In this document: positions 51,533-60,378 of the stretch, piece after piece
Layout: each line of letters begins with the position of its first letter
Numbering within the stretch: position 1 is the stretch's first letter
The notes under the pieces: generated by a model
What the model saw: the letters and a program-made list of their open reading frames with translations, nothing else
Database searches by the model: none
What the model was told of the DNA's origin: nothing
Translations under genes and position numbers: made by a program
Assembly (NCBI GenBank): GCA_041687395.1
Contig: JAWLCA010000009.1
Span: 62,001 to 126,000 of the forward strand
Length of the DNA: 64,000 nucleotides
Source: JAWLCA01 sp041687395
GTDB taxonomy: Bacteria > Pseudomonadota > Alphaproteobacteria > Rhodobacterales > Rhodobacteraceae
Direction of reading: 5' to 3'

Positions 51533-53857
51533 ATGAGCATTCACGACGAAACCGAAGCCGATACCCGCGCCGAGCGCATAGACCCCGTCCTTGCGGCGGC
51601 GGGCTGGGGACAGAATGGCTCCAAGGTTCGGCGTGAGCTCATCTGCCCCGGGCGCATCCAGTCGGGAGGCACGCGCGGAAAGGGGCTGTCTGCCGATTAC
51701 GTGCTTATCCACAAGGGCCAAAAGCTTGCCGTGATGGAGGCCAAGCGCGCAGGTCTCAGCCATCGAAGCGGTGTTGGCCAGGCTAAAGACTACGCCACAC
51801 GTCTCGGGTCTCGGTATGCCTACGCCTCTAACGGTCTGAATTGGTATCAGATTGACATGGTCAGCGGGGCCGAGGGTGACATGGATTTGCCCTTCCCGAC
51901 GCCCGACGAGCTTTGGGATCGGACGTTCACCGATCACAACATCTGGCGAGAGCGGTTCGGGGCCGTGGATTTCGAGACGGATGGCGGCAAGTGGGAGCTG
52001 CGCTACTATCAGCACAAGGCGATCACCGCTGCGATTGAATCCGTGGCCAAGGGCGACCGCCGCATCCTGCTGACACTCGCCACGGGCACGGGCAAAACCT
52101 CCATTGCCTTCCAGATCGCTTGGAAACTGTTCCAAGCCAAGTGGAACCTGACAGGCGAGCCCGTCCGGCGCCCGCGCATCTTGTTTCTTGCCGACCGCAA
52201 CATCCTTGCCGATCAAGCCTACAACGCCTTTTCCGCATTTCCGAACGATGCCGTTACGCGTATCGACCCGGACACGATCCGCAAGAACCGTGGCAAGCCG
52301 CCGAAGAATGCCAGCCTGTTTTTCACGATCTTCCAGACCTTCATGACGGGCGAAGGCGAGCCAGTCTATACACAGTACCCGCCCGACTTCTTCGATTTCA
52401 TCGTGATCGACGAGTGTCACCGAGGCGGTGCCAAAGACGAAAGCGAGTGGCGGCGCTTGCTGGAATACTTCGAGCCTGCCGCACAGCTTGGTCTCACGGC
52501 CACGCCCAAGCGAAAGCACAACGCTGACACCTACGCCTATTTCGGCGAACCAGTGTACACATACGCACTGCGCGACGGGATCGAAGACGGCTTCCTGACG
52601 CCGTTCAAGGTGCGCCAAATGGCTAGCACCATTGACGAGTATGTCTATGACGGCAGCGATGAGCTGATCGAGGGCGAGATTGAAGAAGGCCGAGTCTACA
52701 CAGAGTCAGATTTCAATCGCATCATTGAAGCTCCGCAGCGTGAGCTAAGCCGCGTGAAGGAATTCATGAGCCAGATCGATCAGCGCCAGAAGACGCTAGT
52801 TTTCTGCGCGACACAGCCACACGCGGCGCTGGTCCGCGATCTGATCAATCAGGTGAAGGACAGCACCAATCCGAACTATTGCCACCGCGTCACTGCCGAT
52901 GACGGCGCAGTCGGCGAGCAGCACCTTCGGGACTTCCAGGACAACGAGAAGACAATCCCAACGATCCTGACGACTTCGCAGAAGCTCTCGACAGGCGTGG
53001 ACGCTCGCAACATTCGTCACATCGTCCTGATGCGTCCGATCCGCTCCATGATCGAATTCAAGCAGATCATCGGGCGCGGCACGCGTACCTATGAGGGCAA
53101 GGACTTCTTCACGATCTGGGATTTCGTGAAGGCGCACGAGAACTTTAATGATCCCGAATGGGATGGTGAGCCTCTTGAACCGGAACCGCCTAAGGGACCG
53201 CGCACACCCCCAGCCGGACCGGAACCAGGACCTGGCGGGCCGGGAGAACCGGGCGGCGGCACCGAAGAGCCGCCTCGCGAAAAGATAGTCGTGAAGCTGT
53301 CCGACGGAAGTGTGCGAAAGATCAAGTACATCGCCTCAACAACCTACTGGAGCCCAGAGGGCAGGCCGATCTCGGCAGCGGAGTTTCTTGAACGCCTCTT
53401 CGGCGATCTAAAGGGCATTGTTGCGGACGAGGATCAGCTTCGAGCAGTCTGGAGTGATCCTGATAATCGAGAGCGCTTCCTCGATCAGCTTTCTGATCGT
53501 GGCTATGACACAGACAGGCTCGACGATATTCGGAGATTGGTGGATGCTGCCGACAGCGATCTGTTCGATGTCCTGAGCTACATCATGTTCACAAATCCAC
53601 TGAGAACACGGCACGAGCGTGCCGACCACGTTCGATCTGACGGGATGACGGAGGCTGATGGCGAGATGAAGGACCTCTTGCTGGCCATCCTTGGCGCTTA
53701 CGAGGCGCGCGGTGAAGCCGAACTGGCAACCAAGAAACTCGGAACATTCCTGACGGCACGCTACGGCAGCGTGAGCGAAGGTAAGACGAAGCTCGGTGGA
53801 CTGGCGGCAGTCAAAGACGCCTTCCGCGCAATGCAAGCAACGCTATACTCGGATTGA
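51533..53857 (+). CDS. hsdR: Type I restriction-modification system, restriction subunit (EcoEI-type)
   Basis: 774 aa. N-terminal PD-(D/E)xK nuclease (DYVLIHKGQKLAVMEAKRAG, about 55-75), superfamily 2 translocase with ATGTGKTS (about 183), IDECHRGG (about 293) and GLTATP, helicase C domain with LSTGVDARNIRHIVLMRPI and QIIGRGTRTYEGKDFF, a Pro/Gly-rich linker (about 548-580) and a C-terminal EcoEI_R domain. Cuts unmodified invading DNA after ATP-driven translocation. The ATG is 17 bp after hsdS. Converges with the Gabija-like helicase. Confidence 0.93.
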   Translation: MSIHDETEADTRAERIDPVLAAAGWGQNGSKVRRELICPGRIQSGGTRGKGLSADYVLIHKGQKLAVMEAKRAGLSHRSGVGQAKDYATRLGSRYAYASNGLNWYQIDMVSGAEGDMDLPFPTPDELWDRTFTDHNIWRERFGAVDFETDGGKWELRYYQHKAITAAIESVAKGDRRILLTLATGTGKTSIAFQIAWKLFQAKWNLTGEPVRRPRILFLADRNILADQAYNAFSAFPNDAVTRIDPDTIRKNRGKPPKNASLFFTIFQTFMTGEGEPVYTQYPPDFFDFIVIDECHRGGAKDESEWRRLLEYFEPAAQLGLTATPKRKHNADTYAYFGEPVYTYALRDGIEDGFLTPFKVRQMASTIDEYVYDGSDELIEGEIEEGRVYTESDFNRIIEAPQRELSRVKEFMSQIDQRQKTLVFCATQPHAALVRDLINQVKDSTNPNYCHRVTADDGAVGEQHLRDFQDNEKTIPTILTTSQKLSTGVDARNIRHIVLMRPIRSMIEFKQIIGRGTRTYEGKDFFTIWDFVKAHENFNDPEWDGEPLEPEPPKGPRTPPAGPEPGPGGPGEPGGGTEEPPREKIVVKLSDGSVRKIKYIASTTYWSPEGRPISAAEFLERLFGDLKGIVADEDQLRAVWSDPDNRERFLDQLSDRGYDTDRLDDIRRLVDAADSDLFDVLSYIMFTNPLRTRHERADHVRSDGMTEADGEMKDLLLAILGAYEARGEAELATKKLGTFLTARYGSVSEGKTKLGGLAAVKDAFRAMQATLYSD

Positions 53858-53879
53858 TTATTTAGGCCCTATAGACCAC

Positions 53880-55856
53880 CTAGAGAAACAAAGTATTGTC
53901 CGCTCCCACACGCGCCACTCTCCACCCGCGCCCTTTCAGCGTATCGATCTCTGCGTCCGAGAAGCTGTCTGCACGCATCGCGACGCAAAGCAATCGGCTC
54001 GGTCTCGTCATGGCAACATAGTGCAGTTTGAGACGCCGAAGCGTGGATGCATTCTCATTGCCACCTCCCGTTTTCGTCCCAAGAAGCCACCTTTTCAGCG
54101 CCTTGAGATGGTGCGTTCTGTTAAACGATTCCAGCACCAAAGTTGCGGTATGTGTCTCACCCTTGACCGAGTGGATGGAGCCAAGCCGCACAGTGATTAG
54201 CGGCTGCTGCGCACTGTCACGCACGATGTTTAAGGGCTTTGACTCTGCGCCGACAGCGCCTGCACCTTCAATCCATCCAAGAAACTCATTCGCGCTTTGC
54301 GTCGCTCCTCCTGTTTCCGACATCACCATCGCTACATCAGTGAGATGGTCGCCGAACTCTCCCTCCCAAGTTTCCTGTGTAGGCTCTGAGCGGTCAATCA
54401 CTAGCTTGCTCACGAGGTCTTGGTACTGCCGAATGCGCGTTTCATCTCCTCCGAGAAGCTCGATCACGTAACGATGCTTGAACCTTCTAACCGAAATATT
54501 CGCATCGGGATTCATGAGCCGCGCGAGTTTCAGGACACCTTTGGCAAATACCTCGACGGCCTCTGCGGCCTCTCCGGTTTTCGAAGAAACCTTGTGGGCA
54601 GCCCGGACAAACTGAATCATTCTCTTCGGCTGCGGATCACTTCTTGCGATAACAGGATCATATTCAGGCCAATAGTGCCGGACAGAACGCGGTACATTAT
54701 TCGCTTCGTCTGTTGCGTGGACAGCTGCAACAGCTGTGAAATCACCAGATACAAGCTCTTCGGGACCAAAATTCTCACGAAGAACACTGATGTATGTAGG
54801 TATTATAGCCTCGATATCGGCTTCTTCGAATAGTAGGACGACATGCTGTCCCGCCATTTCGGCTTCGCCCTTGGGGCCATGGCCACCTTGACCAACCAAG
54901 GCTTGCGGAACGATTGCGAGTGGATCAGCAAGGGATGCGATGCTTGGGCCAAAGCGATGACTATTCGGAATCGTTTGGGTCGCCCAAAGGGTTGGGAACG
55001 GATCGGTTGCAGCACCGTCCTCGCCAGAGTAATCGTAAATTGCCTGATTTTGGTCTCCGAAGCGCTGCCGCGTTACTTCTCCAGCGCCATCAATAAACAC
55101 TCTATAGAGCAGTGCCGATTGTATTTCACTATTGTCTTGCACCTCATCGATAAACAAGATGGGGAACCTATGTCGAATAGTAGATATCGATTCCGGATGT
55201 TTCTCAATTAAGTCCCCAGCCCAAACAAACATCTCTTCATGGCAGTAAAGACCCGCCGCGGTCGAGGCTATGCACGCTTCACGAACGCTCTGAAAGGTCG
55301 GGGTGTGTTCCCCAAAGCCGAAGTCCTTTGGCGTGTGTTCAACATCCTTGTAGCGAGCAACATTGGACCCTTTCCTTCGATATTCTATCGCAGCGCGGTT
55401 GCCATAGGGAATGAGTCGCCATCGCCAGTCCAAGCATAACTCGTCATCAATGGCTTTGATCGTTGCTCCCTTGGAGCGAAGCCAAGGAAGCGCTAAATAC
55501 TCGTTCACGAAGCCATGGATTGTTCCGACAAAGTGTGGGTAGGACAATAATCGCTGTCCTTCAGAGGTTGTCCCAAGCTTCTTCTCAATCTCGTTACGTG
55601 CTGCATTGGTATGAGAAATAACGCAAATGCCCTGATCGCGGGATTTCCAATGCCTTGCAAGGATTGCGAGCTTAGCTACAAGAAGTGTTGTCTTACCGCT
55701 GCCAGGACAAGCTTCAACATCCAACGTCTGGTTGTTGCACAGAATGACATGGCGGGGATCGGTTCCGTCTTCGCCCTCAAAAGCGTGTGGCGGTAGTCCG
55801 AGCACATCGCAAGCCCAAGCAATATCTTCTGCGCCAATGTCGGGGAGATCAACCAA
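53880..55856 (-). CDS. gajB: UvrD/PcrA-like superfamily 1 helicase, GajB-like
   Basis: 658 aa. Walker A EACPGSGKTTLLVAKLA (about 47-63), motif Ia VISHTNAARNEI, Walker B LFIDEVQDNS (about 233-242), motif III FGDQNQAIYDYSG, and motif V-VI GSIHSVKGETHTATLVLESF with LHYVAMTRPSRLLCVAM. The start is TTG 55856, 4 nt after GGAGGAG and overlapping the nuclease stop. Paired behind an OLD-family nuclease it fits the Gabija phage-defence system, in which GajB senses DNA and activates GajA. It is longer than the characterised GajB (about 490 aa). Confidence 0.82.
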   Translation of the reverse strand: MVDLPDIGAEDIAWACDVLGLPPHAFEGEDGTDPRHVILCNNQTLDVEACPGSGKTTLLVAKLAILARHWKSRDQGICVISHTNAARNEIEKKLGTTSEGQRLLSYPHFVGTIHGFVNEYLALPWLRSKGATIKAIDDELCLDWRWRLIPYGNRAAIEYRRKGSNVARYKDVEHTPKDFGFGEHTPTFQSVREACIASTAAGLYCHEEMFVWAGDLIEKHPESISTIRHRFPILFIDEVQDNSEIQSALLYRVFIDGAGEVTRQRFGDQNQAIYDYSGEDGAATDPFPTLWATQTIPNSHRFGPSIASLADPLAIVPQALVGQGGHGPKGEAEMAGQHVVLLFEEADIEAIIPTYISVLRENFGPEELVSGDFTAVAAVHATDEANNVPRSVRHYWPEYDPVIARSDPQPKRMIQFVRAAHKVSSKTGEAAEAVEVFAKGVLKLARLMNPDANISVRRFKHRYVIELLGGDETRIRQYQDLVSKLVIDRSEPTQETWEGEFGDHLTDVAMVMSETGGATQSANEFLGWIEGAGAVGAESKPLNIVRDSAQQPLITVRLGSIHSVKGETHTATLVLESFNRTHHLKALKRWLLGTKTGGGNENASTLRRLKLHYVAMTRPSRLLCVAMRADSFSDAEIDTLKGRGWRVARVGADNTLFL

Positions 55857-57879
55857 TCTGCTCCTCCGCAGGCTCAGTGATCGCCTCGCCAGCACCTCCG
55901 GCCACTGGTCCTCCCGTCACATATTCTATGGCTTCTACAAGATAGCCCGGGAGCATTCCACGAAGACCATCTTCAGTGAGTGTGCCATTACGAAAGCTCC
56001 TTTCAAGAATGTCGGCTAGGTACTGAGCCGATATTGCCTTTGATGCCTTAGTTGGCCTTGTGAACTGCGCATAAATATATGATGACAGCTCCTGGGGATC
56101 ATTTTTCGAGGCTTGCATTTCTTTGTAAGTGCGCTTTGCGGTTCGCCAGATCAATGGAATCTTTTTTGTACCTTTGCTTATGCTTGTATCAGCCTTGGCC
56201 AATACGCTCGCAATCCAGACCTCTTCTGAAAGTCCGGAGCGTGCCAAGTCATATTCCAAGGTCCAATGATCGGCGACAAAAGTCTCGACATGTTGACCCC
56301 TCGCACGCTCTTTGATGCTTGCGCGGCGTGTTTCGAGCTCCCCATCTCCGAAATCACTGGAAACGCGCCAGCCTCTCTCTCCCTTTGGAGGCATGGCATC
56401 TCCTTCTCGAAGCACCCCCACTATAGTGGGAGCACAATCCGGCATCACATCCATGTCCGCCATGCACGAAACTGGTACGGACACTTCCCCGTCTTGGACC
56501 GGATCGGCTCTTTGGAAGATGCGGGCAAATCTTCCGAGCCCTGTGTTCCCGACATTGACGATGGAAACTCCGTGCTCGGAAAAGTCACGATTAATGAGCC
56601 GGGCGATAGTCGGGAGCAGAATATTCTCGGCATCACCCTCAACAATCACAACACCGCGTGCAAAGAACAGATTCGCTTTCGTGACATCTAGAAACCGTTG
56701 AAGGAAGCGGTAATCAGATTTGTCCAGAAGTGTTTTGTCGCTTGCGAGCGAAAAGGCTTTGCTGCCTTGCAAGAGCACAAGGTTGTCCAACGGTATGGCC
56801 GAGGCGAGATTGGGGCTGTGCGTTGTAATAAGCACCTGAATATCGCCGCCGCCTTTCTCCTTCGCTGCCGCCCTTTCAGTAAGAAAGCGCATCAAACGAA
56901 GCTGGCGCTGCGGATGAAGATGGGCCTCGGGTTCTTCAATGAGCAGAAGTGGCAGACCCGCGTCTTCGTCACCCAGAAGAAGAAGCTCACATGCGATGAA
57001 CAATAGATTGTTCGAGCCCAGCCCCCGATTAAGCAAATTCGGTTGGGCCGCACTCTGTAGCTTCAAATCAAAGCGTTCCAGCAACTGTCGGAGCCGTATA
57101 TCGTCGTCCCCGCCTTGCCCTACGTCAATTTGGCCTTCGAGTGTGTCTCCGGCGAAGGACAACGGCTTGAGATAGTTGTCGTTCAACTTTTCTTTGGCTT
57201 TCTGGATGCCCTCGCGCCCGCTCAGGAGCGCGCTTGCGTAGTCGCCGACGCCAAGCACACTCAGGTTATCCACGTCCAAGGGTGTACCTTCTACGAATGG
57301 GCTACCGACACCTTTTATCTCTTCCGTATTGCGCAAGATTTCCGCCAGCCGCGATCCACGCCCTCCGGCCAAGGCACGTTCGGCATCCCTCAAAGGACGA
57401 AGATAGGTCGCCCGCAGAAGCTCTTTTGCTTCTGGATCAAGGGCTGGACCGTCCGCGTCCTTGCCTGTTCGAGTTTCAGCGAAAATAGACCGCTTGCCGC
57501 TTCGTGAGTTGTTCCTATTTTTGGCGATCCAGTGGATGTATAGAACCGCATCACGTTTGCCGTCCTTTTCAACATATGTAAGAAACTCCGCAAAAGCGCC
57601 TTTTTCACGAGTGGACAGGCCTTCAAGGCGACAACAGACCCTGATTTCTTTTCGGCGCTCGGCATCTCCGCTTGCCCAGTGAAAATCTTCGTCCTGGATA
57701 CGATAGTATTCTTGATCCCGCGTTCCGAACACGAAGCGCAAAGAATCAATAACAGATGTTTTCCCCGTATCGTTTTCGCCGATAATAGCCGTCAAACCGG
57801 GTCGAAGTGGCAGCAAAAGGGCACCATCGCCCTCACCAAAATTTCTAAAATTTTCAATTCTTATTTCGCTTATAAACAT
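55849..57879 (-). CDS. gajA: OLD-family ATP-dependent nuclease, GajA-like
   Basis: 676 aa. ABC-type ATPase: Walker A IIGENDTGKTSVIDSLRF (32-49), signature region in the long middle insertion, Walker B LLLIEEPEAHLHPQRQLRLM, H-loop VLITTHSPNLASAI. C-terminal Toprim nuclease: VVIVEGDAENILLP (about 410, metal-binding Glu) and SCMADMDVMPD (DxD). Immediately followed by a UvrD-like helicase it is the class 2 OLD/Gabija arrangement. It is longer than the characterised GajA (about 580 aa), mainly in the ATPase insertion and C-terminus. Two small genes lie just upstream on the same strand. Confidence 0.85.
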   Translation of the reverse strand: MFISEIRIENFRNFGEGDGALLLPLRPGLTAIIGENDTGKTSVIDSLRFVFGTRDQEYYRIQDEDFHWASGDAERRKEIRVCCRLEGLSTREKGAFAEFLTYVEKDGKRDAVLYIHWIAKNRNNSRSGKRSIFAETRTGKDADGPALDPEAKELLRATYLRPLRDAERALAGGRGSRLAEILRNTEEIKGVGSPFVEGTPLDVDNLSVLGVGDYASALLSGREGIQKAKEKLNDNYLKPLSFAGDTLEGQIDVGQGGDDDIRLRQLLERFDLKLQSAAQPNLLNRGLGSNNLLFIACELLLLGDEDAGLPLLLIEEPEAHLHPQRQLRLMRFLTERAAAKEKGGGDIQVLITTHSPNLASAIPLDNLVLLQGSKAFSLASDKTLLDKSDYRFLQRFLDVTKANLFFARGVVIVEGDAENILLPTIARLINRDFSEHGVSIVNVGNTGLGRFARIFQRADPVQDGEVSVPVSCMADMDVMPDCAPTIVGVLREGDAMPPKGERGWRVSSDFGDGELETRRASIKERARGQHVETFVADHWTLEYDLARSGLSEEVWIASVLAKADTSISKGTKKIPLIWRTAKRTYKEMQASKNDPQELSSYIYAQFTRPTKASKAISAQYLADILERSFRNGTLTEDGLRGMLPGYLVEAIEYVTGGPVAGGAGEAITEPAEEQIG

Positions 57880-57930
57880 ATCTGCCCTTCAAAATTCGCC
57901 ACTTTAGCTCATTTCGCCCGAAAAACAATT

Positions 57931-58626
57931 TTAAAAGTCCGAATACGGCATGCCGTCGATATCAGACCGACCGCTCGTGCCCCTATGTCTGGTCGTTTCA
58001 AGGTGGGCAAGCCTATACGCGTTGGAAACACCGTAGTCACTCTCCAGGCTCTTCATATGGTCGACATGAAGCATATTGTTGGCTGCTAACAGACTGATAG
58101 CGCTTCTGATCCTATTGCGAGGGATGCCTGCATACTCCTCGATTTTTACGTAGCTCATGCGGGCAACATTCAAGTCGTTGTCGCGGCGCGCTACCACGGC
58201 ATAGTACAGCTTAAAAGCATCCAACTCGGTATTCTTGCGTAGGTGCATTTCGTGGAATGCCAAGATCCGTTTGCCACTATACAAGCCGCGAGCAGGCAGC
58301 TTGCCCCAACCCATGGCCGGGTCATAGCCTAATAGATGGTACATGCTTTGTTTTTGCTGGTCCTTCGCGACCAGTTCCATCTCGTAAAGAACGTTCAGCC
58401 CGTTTGAGACTTTCGTGCGACTGAGGCCTGTGGCGACCGTAAGGTCATCGTAAGTAAGGTGTTCGGCAATGCCACCGTCGTCGGCGTGGTGAGCGATCAC
58501 GCCATAGACCATGAGTCCGGCCACATTTGATGATCCGACCTCTTTTCCCCAACGCAGCTTCTTGAGGCCGCCGCTCTCAATCCACCGCGTCGGCAGCTTC
58601 ACCCACTGCTTCATACGATCTGTCAT
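57931..58626 (-). CDS. Two-winged-helix protein upstream of the Gabija-like pair
   Basis: 231 aa from ATG 58626, which overlaps the stop of the preceding tiny gene (ATGA). Two winged-helix-like segments: LTYDDLTVATGLSRTKVSNG with LNVLYEMELV (about 70-100) and MSYVKIEEYAGIPRNRIRSA with ISLLAANNML (about 155-190). This double winged-helix plan recalls plasmid Rep initiators and some transcription regulators; I cannot choose. It ends 51 bp before gajA on the same strand, so it may be part of the same transcript and regulate it, or be the element's own replication protein. Confidence 0.7.
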   Translation of the reverse strand: MTDRMKQWVKLPTRWIESGGLKKLRWGKEVGSSNVAGLMVYGVIAHHADDGGIAEHLTYDDLTVATGLSRTKVSNGLNVLYEMELVAKDQQKQSMYHLLGYDPAMGWGKLPARGLYSGKRILAFHEMHLRKNTELDAFKLYYAVVARRDNDLNVARMSYVKIEEYAGIPRNRIRSAISLLAANNMLHVDHMKSLESDYGVSNAYRLAHLETTRHRGTSGRSDIDGMPYSDF

Positions 58627-58769
58627 TGGCTGTCCCGTTTCTTGTAGGCGCTCAACACCGCCCAAATCGCAAAGGCCGAAAGGCCGACCACGGCCAGGGC
58701 AAGGAGTAGTGCAAGAACAACTGGCGATGCCTCGGCCATCGTTCTCAAAGTTTGCAAAGATTCTTCCAT
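58623..58769 (-). CDS. Tiny single-pass membrane protein (48 aa)
   Basis: 48 aa, starting at ATG 58769 after GGAGAAACC. Short acidic N-terminus (MEESLQTLRTMAEA), one helix (VVLALLLALAVVGLSAFAIW) and a basic tail (YKKRDSQ). Its stop overlaps the start of the two-winged-helix gene, so the two are translationally coupled. Below the length cut-off of most gene callers. No family recognised. Confidence 0.7.
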   Translation of the reverse strand: MEESLQTLRTMAEASPVVLALLLALAVVGLSAFAIWAVLSAYKKRDSQ

Positions 58770-58877
58770 CGGTTTCTCCAAAAATTCTCAACTTTCAAAA
58801 TTTTTAACGCCCTTGGGAGTTCTCTTCTAGAAACACTCGGCGCCACCTTGGAGAGCAAAATTTATAAATATTGTTCT

Positions 58878-58953
58878 TTTATAGCAGGTTAAGGAGCGTT
58901 TGGGAAGTCTATAAAACTTCCCAAAGTAGTCCATGGAAGGGCCTTCATGGACT
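58878..58953 (-). promoter_or_regulatory. Promoter-like region with two inverted repeats upstream of the Gabija-like operon
   Basis: On the minus strand an extended -10-like TGCTATAAA lies at 58886-58878. Just upstream is a perfect 10-bp inverted repeat TTTGGGAAGT/ACTTCCCAAA (58899-58925, 7-nt loop), then a near-perfect one, AGTCCATGGAAGG/GCCTTCATGGACT (58928-58953). They sit about 110-185 bp before the tiny gene. They could be operators, or part of an origin if the two-winged-helix protein is a Rep protein. Confidence 0.5.
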
Positions 58954-59128
58954 ATACTGAGTGCCTCGTGGACTGACTTGTCGTCGAGACGCCGCTCGCG
59001 TGGGTTCAACTTCACCAGATTCGGTCAACGAAATCTAGTCTGCACACCCTTGCGGGCCGGGCTCTCGTGAACGGAGCCTGACAGGTCAGTCTCCGCCATC
59101 CGGCGTCGATCCCTTGCGCATCATCGGC

Positions 59129-59338
59129 CAGCCGTGAACGGCTGACATCCTTCTCTTTCATTGGGGCCTGACGGCCCATCACCCGTCAAGTCCAAGCCCT
59201 TCGCTATGGCTTCGGGCGAAAGCCATGGGCCGTGGCTCGCCTTCGGCTGCGCCCGCACCACCCACCATGGCCTTCGGTCTGGACGGTCTCCCCCCTCTCT
59301 TCGCCAGAGGGGCAGTTCGGTTGCATGCGCAACCGAAC
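59129..59338 (+). promoter_or_regulatory. Hairpin-rich leader of ardC
   Basis: Four perfect hairpins lie in 210 bp: CAGCCG-tgaa-CGGCTG (59129-59144), GGGCC-tgac-GGCCC (59164-59177), ATGGCTT-N7-AAGCCAT (59206-59226) and GTTCGGTTGC-atgc-GCAACCGAAC (59315-59338). The last abuts the AAAGGAG ribosome-binding site of ardC. The 58770-59354 gap contains no supported gene. Structured leaders before antirestriction genes can act as promoters on single-stranded incoming DNA; that role is inferred. Confidence 0.5.
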
Positions 59339-59354
59339 AAAGGAGAAAAAAGAC

Positions 59355-60263
59355 ATGAAAGCAGATGTTTATCAGAAAGTGACCGACAAGATCATTGCTG
59401 ATCTGGAGAAAGGCGAGCTGTCTTGGCTGAAGCCGTGGAGCAGCGGCAACCTTGAGGGACGGATCACTAAGCCGCTACGGCATAACGGCATGCCCTACAA
59501 TGGAATCAATATTCTGATGCTGTGGGGAGCGAGCGTTGAGGCGGGGTATCTCTCCCCGTACTGGATGACGTTCAAGCAGGCAAAAGAGCTTGGCGCGCAC
59601 GTGAAGAAGGGCGAGCGCGGCAATCTGGTGGTCTATGCCAACACCATCACCAAGACCGAAGAGCAGGACGACGGCAGCGAGGAAGAGCGGAAAATCCCGT
59701 TCATGAAGGGTTACAGCGTTTTCAACGTCGAGCAGATCGAAGGCTTGCCCGAGCATTACTATTCGAAGCCCGAGCCCGTCATTGATCCGGCCTTGCGGAT
59801 CAGCCACGCGGAAGAGTTTTTCGGGCACACTGGCGCAGACATCCGCCATGGCGGGAACAGCGCCCATTACAGCGGCGGCAGTGATCATGTGCAGATGCCA
59901 GCCTTCGAGACGTTCCGCAGCCCCGAGGCATACTACGCAACCCTTGCCCATGAACTGACTCACTGGACGAAGCACAAAACCCGCCTTGACCGTGACTTTG
60001 GCCGCAAGCGTTGGGGTGATGAAGGCTATGCCCGCGAAGAGCTGGTGGCCGAGCTGGGCGCGGCATTCCTTTGCGCCGATCTGGAGCTCACGCCCGAGCC
60101 TGGCAGTGATCATGCCGCCTATATTCAAAGCTGGCTGAAGGTCTTGAAGGAAGACAAGCGGGCAATCTTCAGCGCCGCCGCCCATGCGCAGCGCGCCGCG
60201 GATTTCCTGCATGGGCTTCAGCCTGTGATCGAGGAAGAGAAGCAGGAAGGAATCGCCGCGTAA
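59355..60263 (+). CDS. ardC: ArdC-like antirestriction protein
   Basis: 302 aa. N-terminal ssDNA-binding ArdC domain (about 1-130: MKADVYQKVTDKIIADLEKG, then NGMPYNGINILMLWG) and C-terminal zincin-like metallopeptidase domain with the HELTHW motif (HExxH, about 199-204) and downstream Glu in YAREELVAELGAAFL. ArdC protects incoming conjugative DNA from restriction. The ATG follows AAAGGAGAAAA; earlier in-frame codons lie in the hairpin leader. An 8-bp-stem hairpin (60294-60312) follows the stop. Confidence 0.92.
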   Translation: MKADVYQKVTDKIIADLEKGELSWLKPWSSGNLEGRITKPLRHNGMPYNGINILMLWGASVEAGYLSPYWMTFKQAKELGAHVKKGERGNLVVYANTITKTEEQDDGSEEERKIPFMKGYSVFNVEQIEGLPEHYYSKPEPVIDPALRISHAEEFFGHTGADIRHGGNSAHYSGGSDHVQMPAFETFRSPEAYYATLAHELTHWTKHKTRLDRDFGRKRWGDEGYAREELVAELGAAFLCADLELTPEPGSDHAAYIQSWLKVLKEDKRAIFSAAAHAQRAADFLHGLQPVIEEEKQEGIAA

Positions 60264-60292
60264 GCGGCGACCCTACTTCTGGTAAAAATTTT

Positions 60293-60320
60293 CGGCTGGC
60301 CGTCGGCCAGCCTTCAATGC
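60293..60320 (+). repeat. Left inverted repeat bracketing the YiiX-like cargo gene; also a hairpin after ardC
   Basis: CGGCTGGCCGTC, 10 nt, CAATGC. The same blocks with the same 10-nt spacing occur inverted at 61720-61747. Within it GGCTGGCC/GGCCAGCC (60294-60301/60305-60312) is an 8-bp hairpin. CAGCCTTCAATGC (60308-60320) recurs directly at 62357-62369. Confidence 0.6.
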
Positions 60321-60378
60321 AAAGCTCTTGCTAATCAGAACTTAGGTGAGACAATATGGTTTCGATTCTGGAGGCAGT

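Noticed and set aside
58827..59015. Leftward 62-codon open frame over the inverted repeats
   Set aside because: It runs across the two inverted repeats and the promoter-like region, and has no ribosome-binding site.
59232..59354. N-terminal extension of ArdC
   Set aside because: These codons lie in the hairpin leader; ATG 59355 has an ideal ribbon of AAAGGAG upstream and matches the family start.
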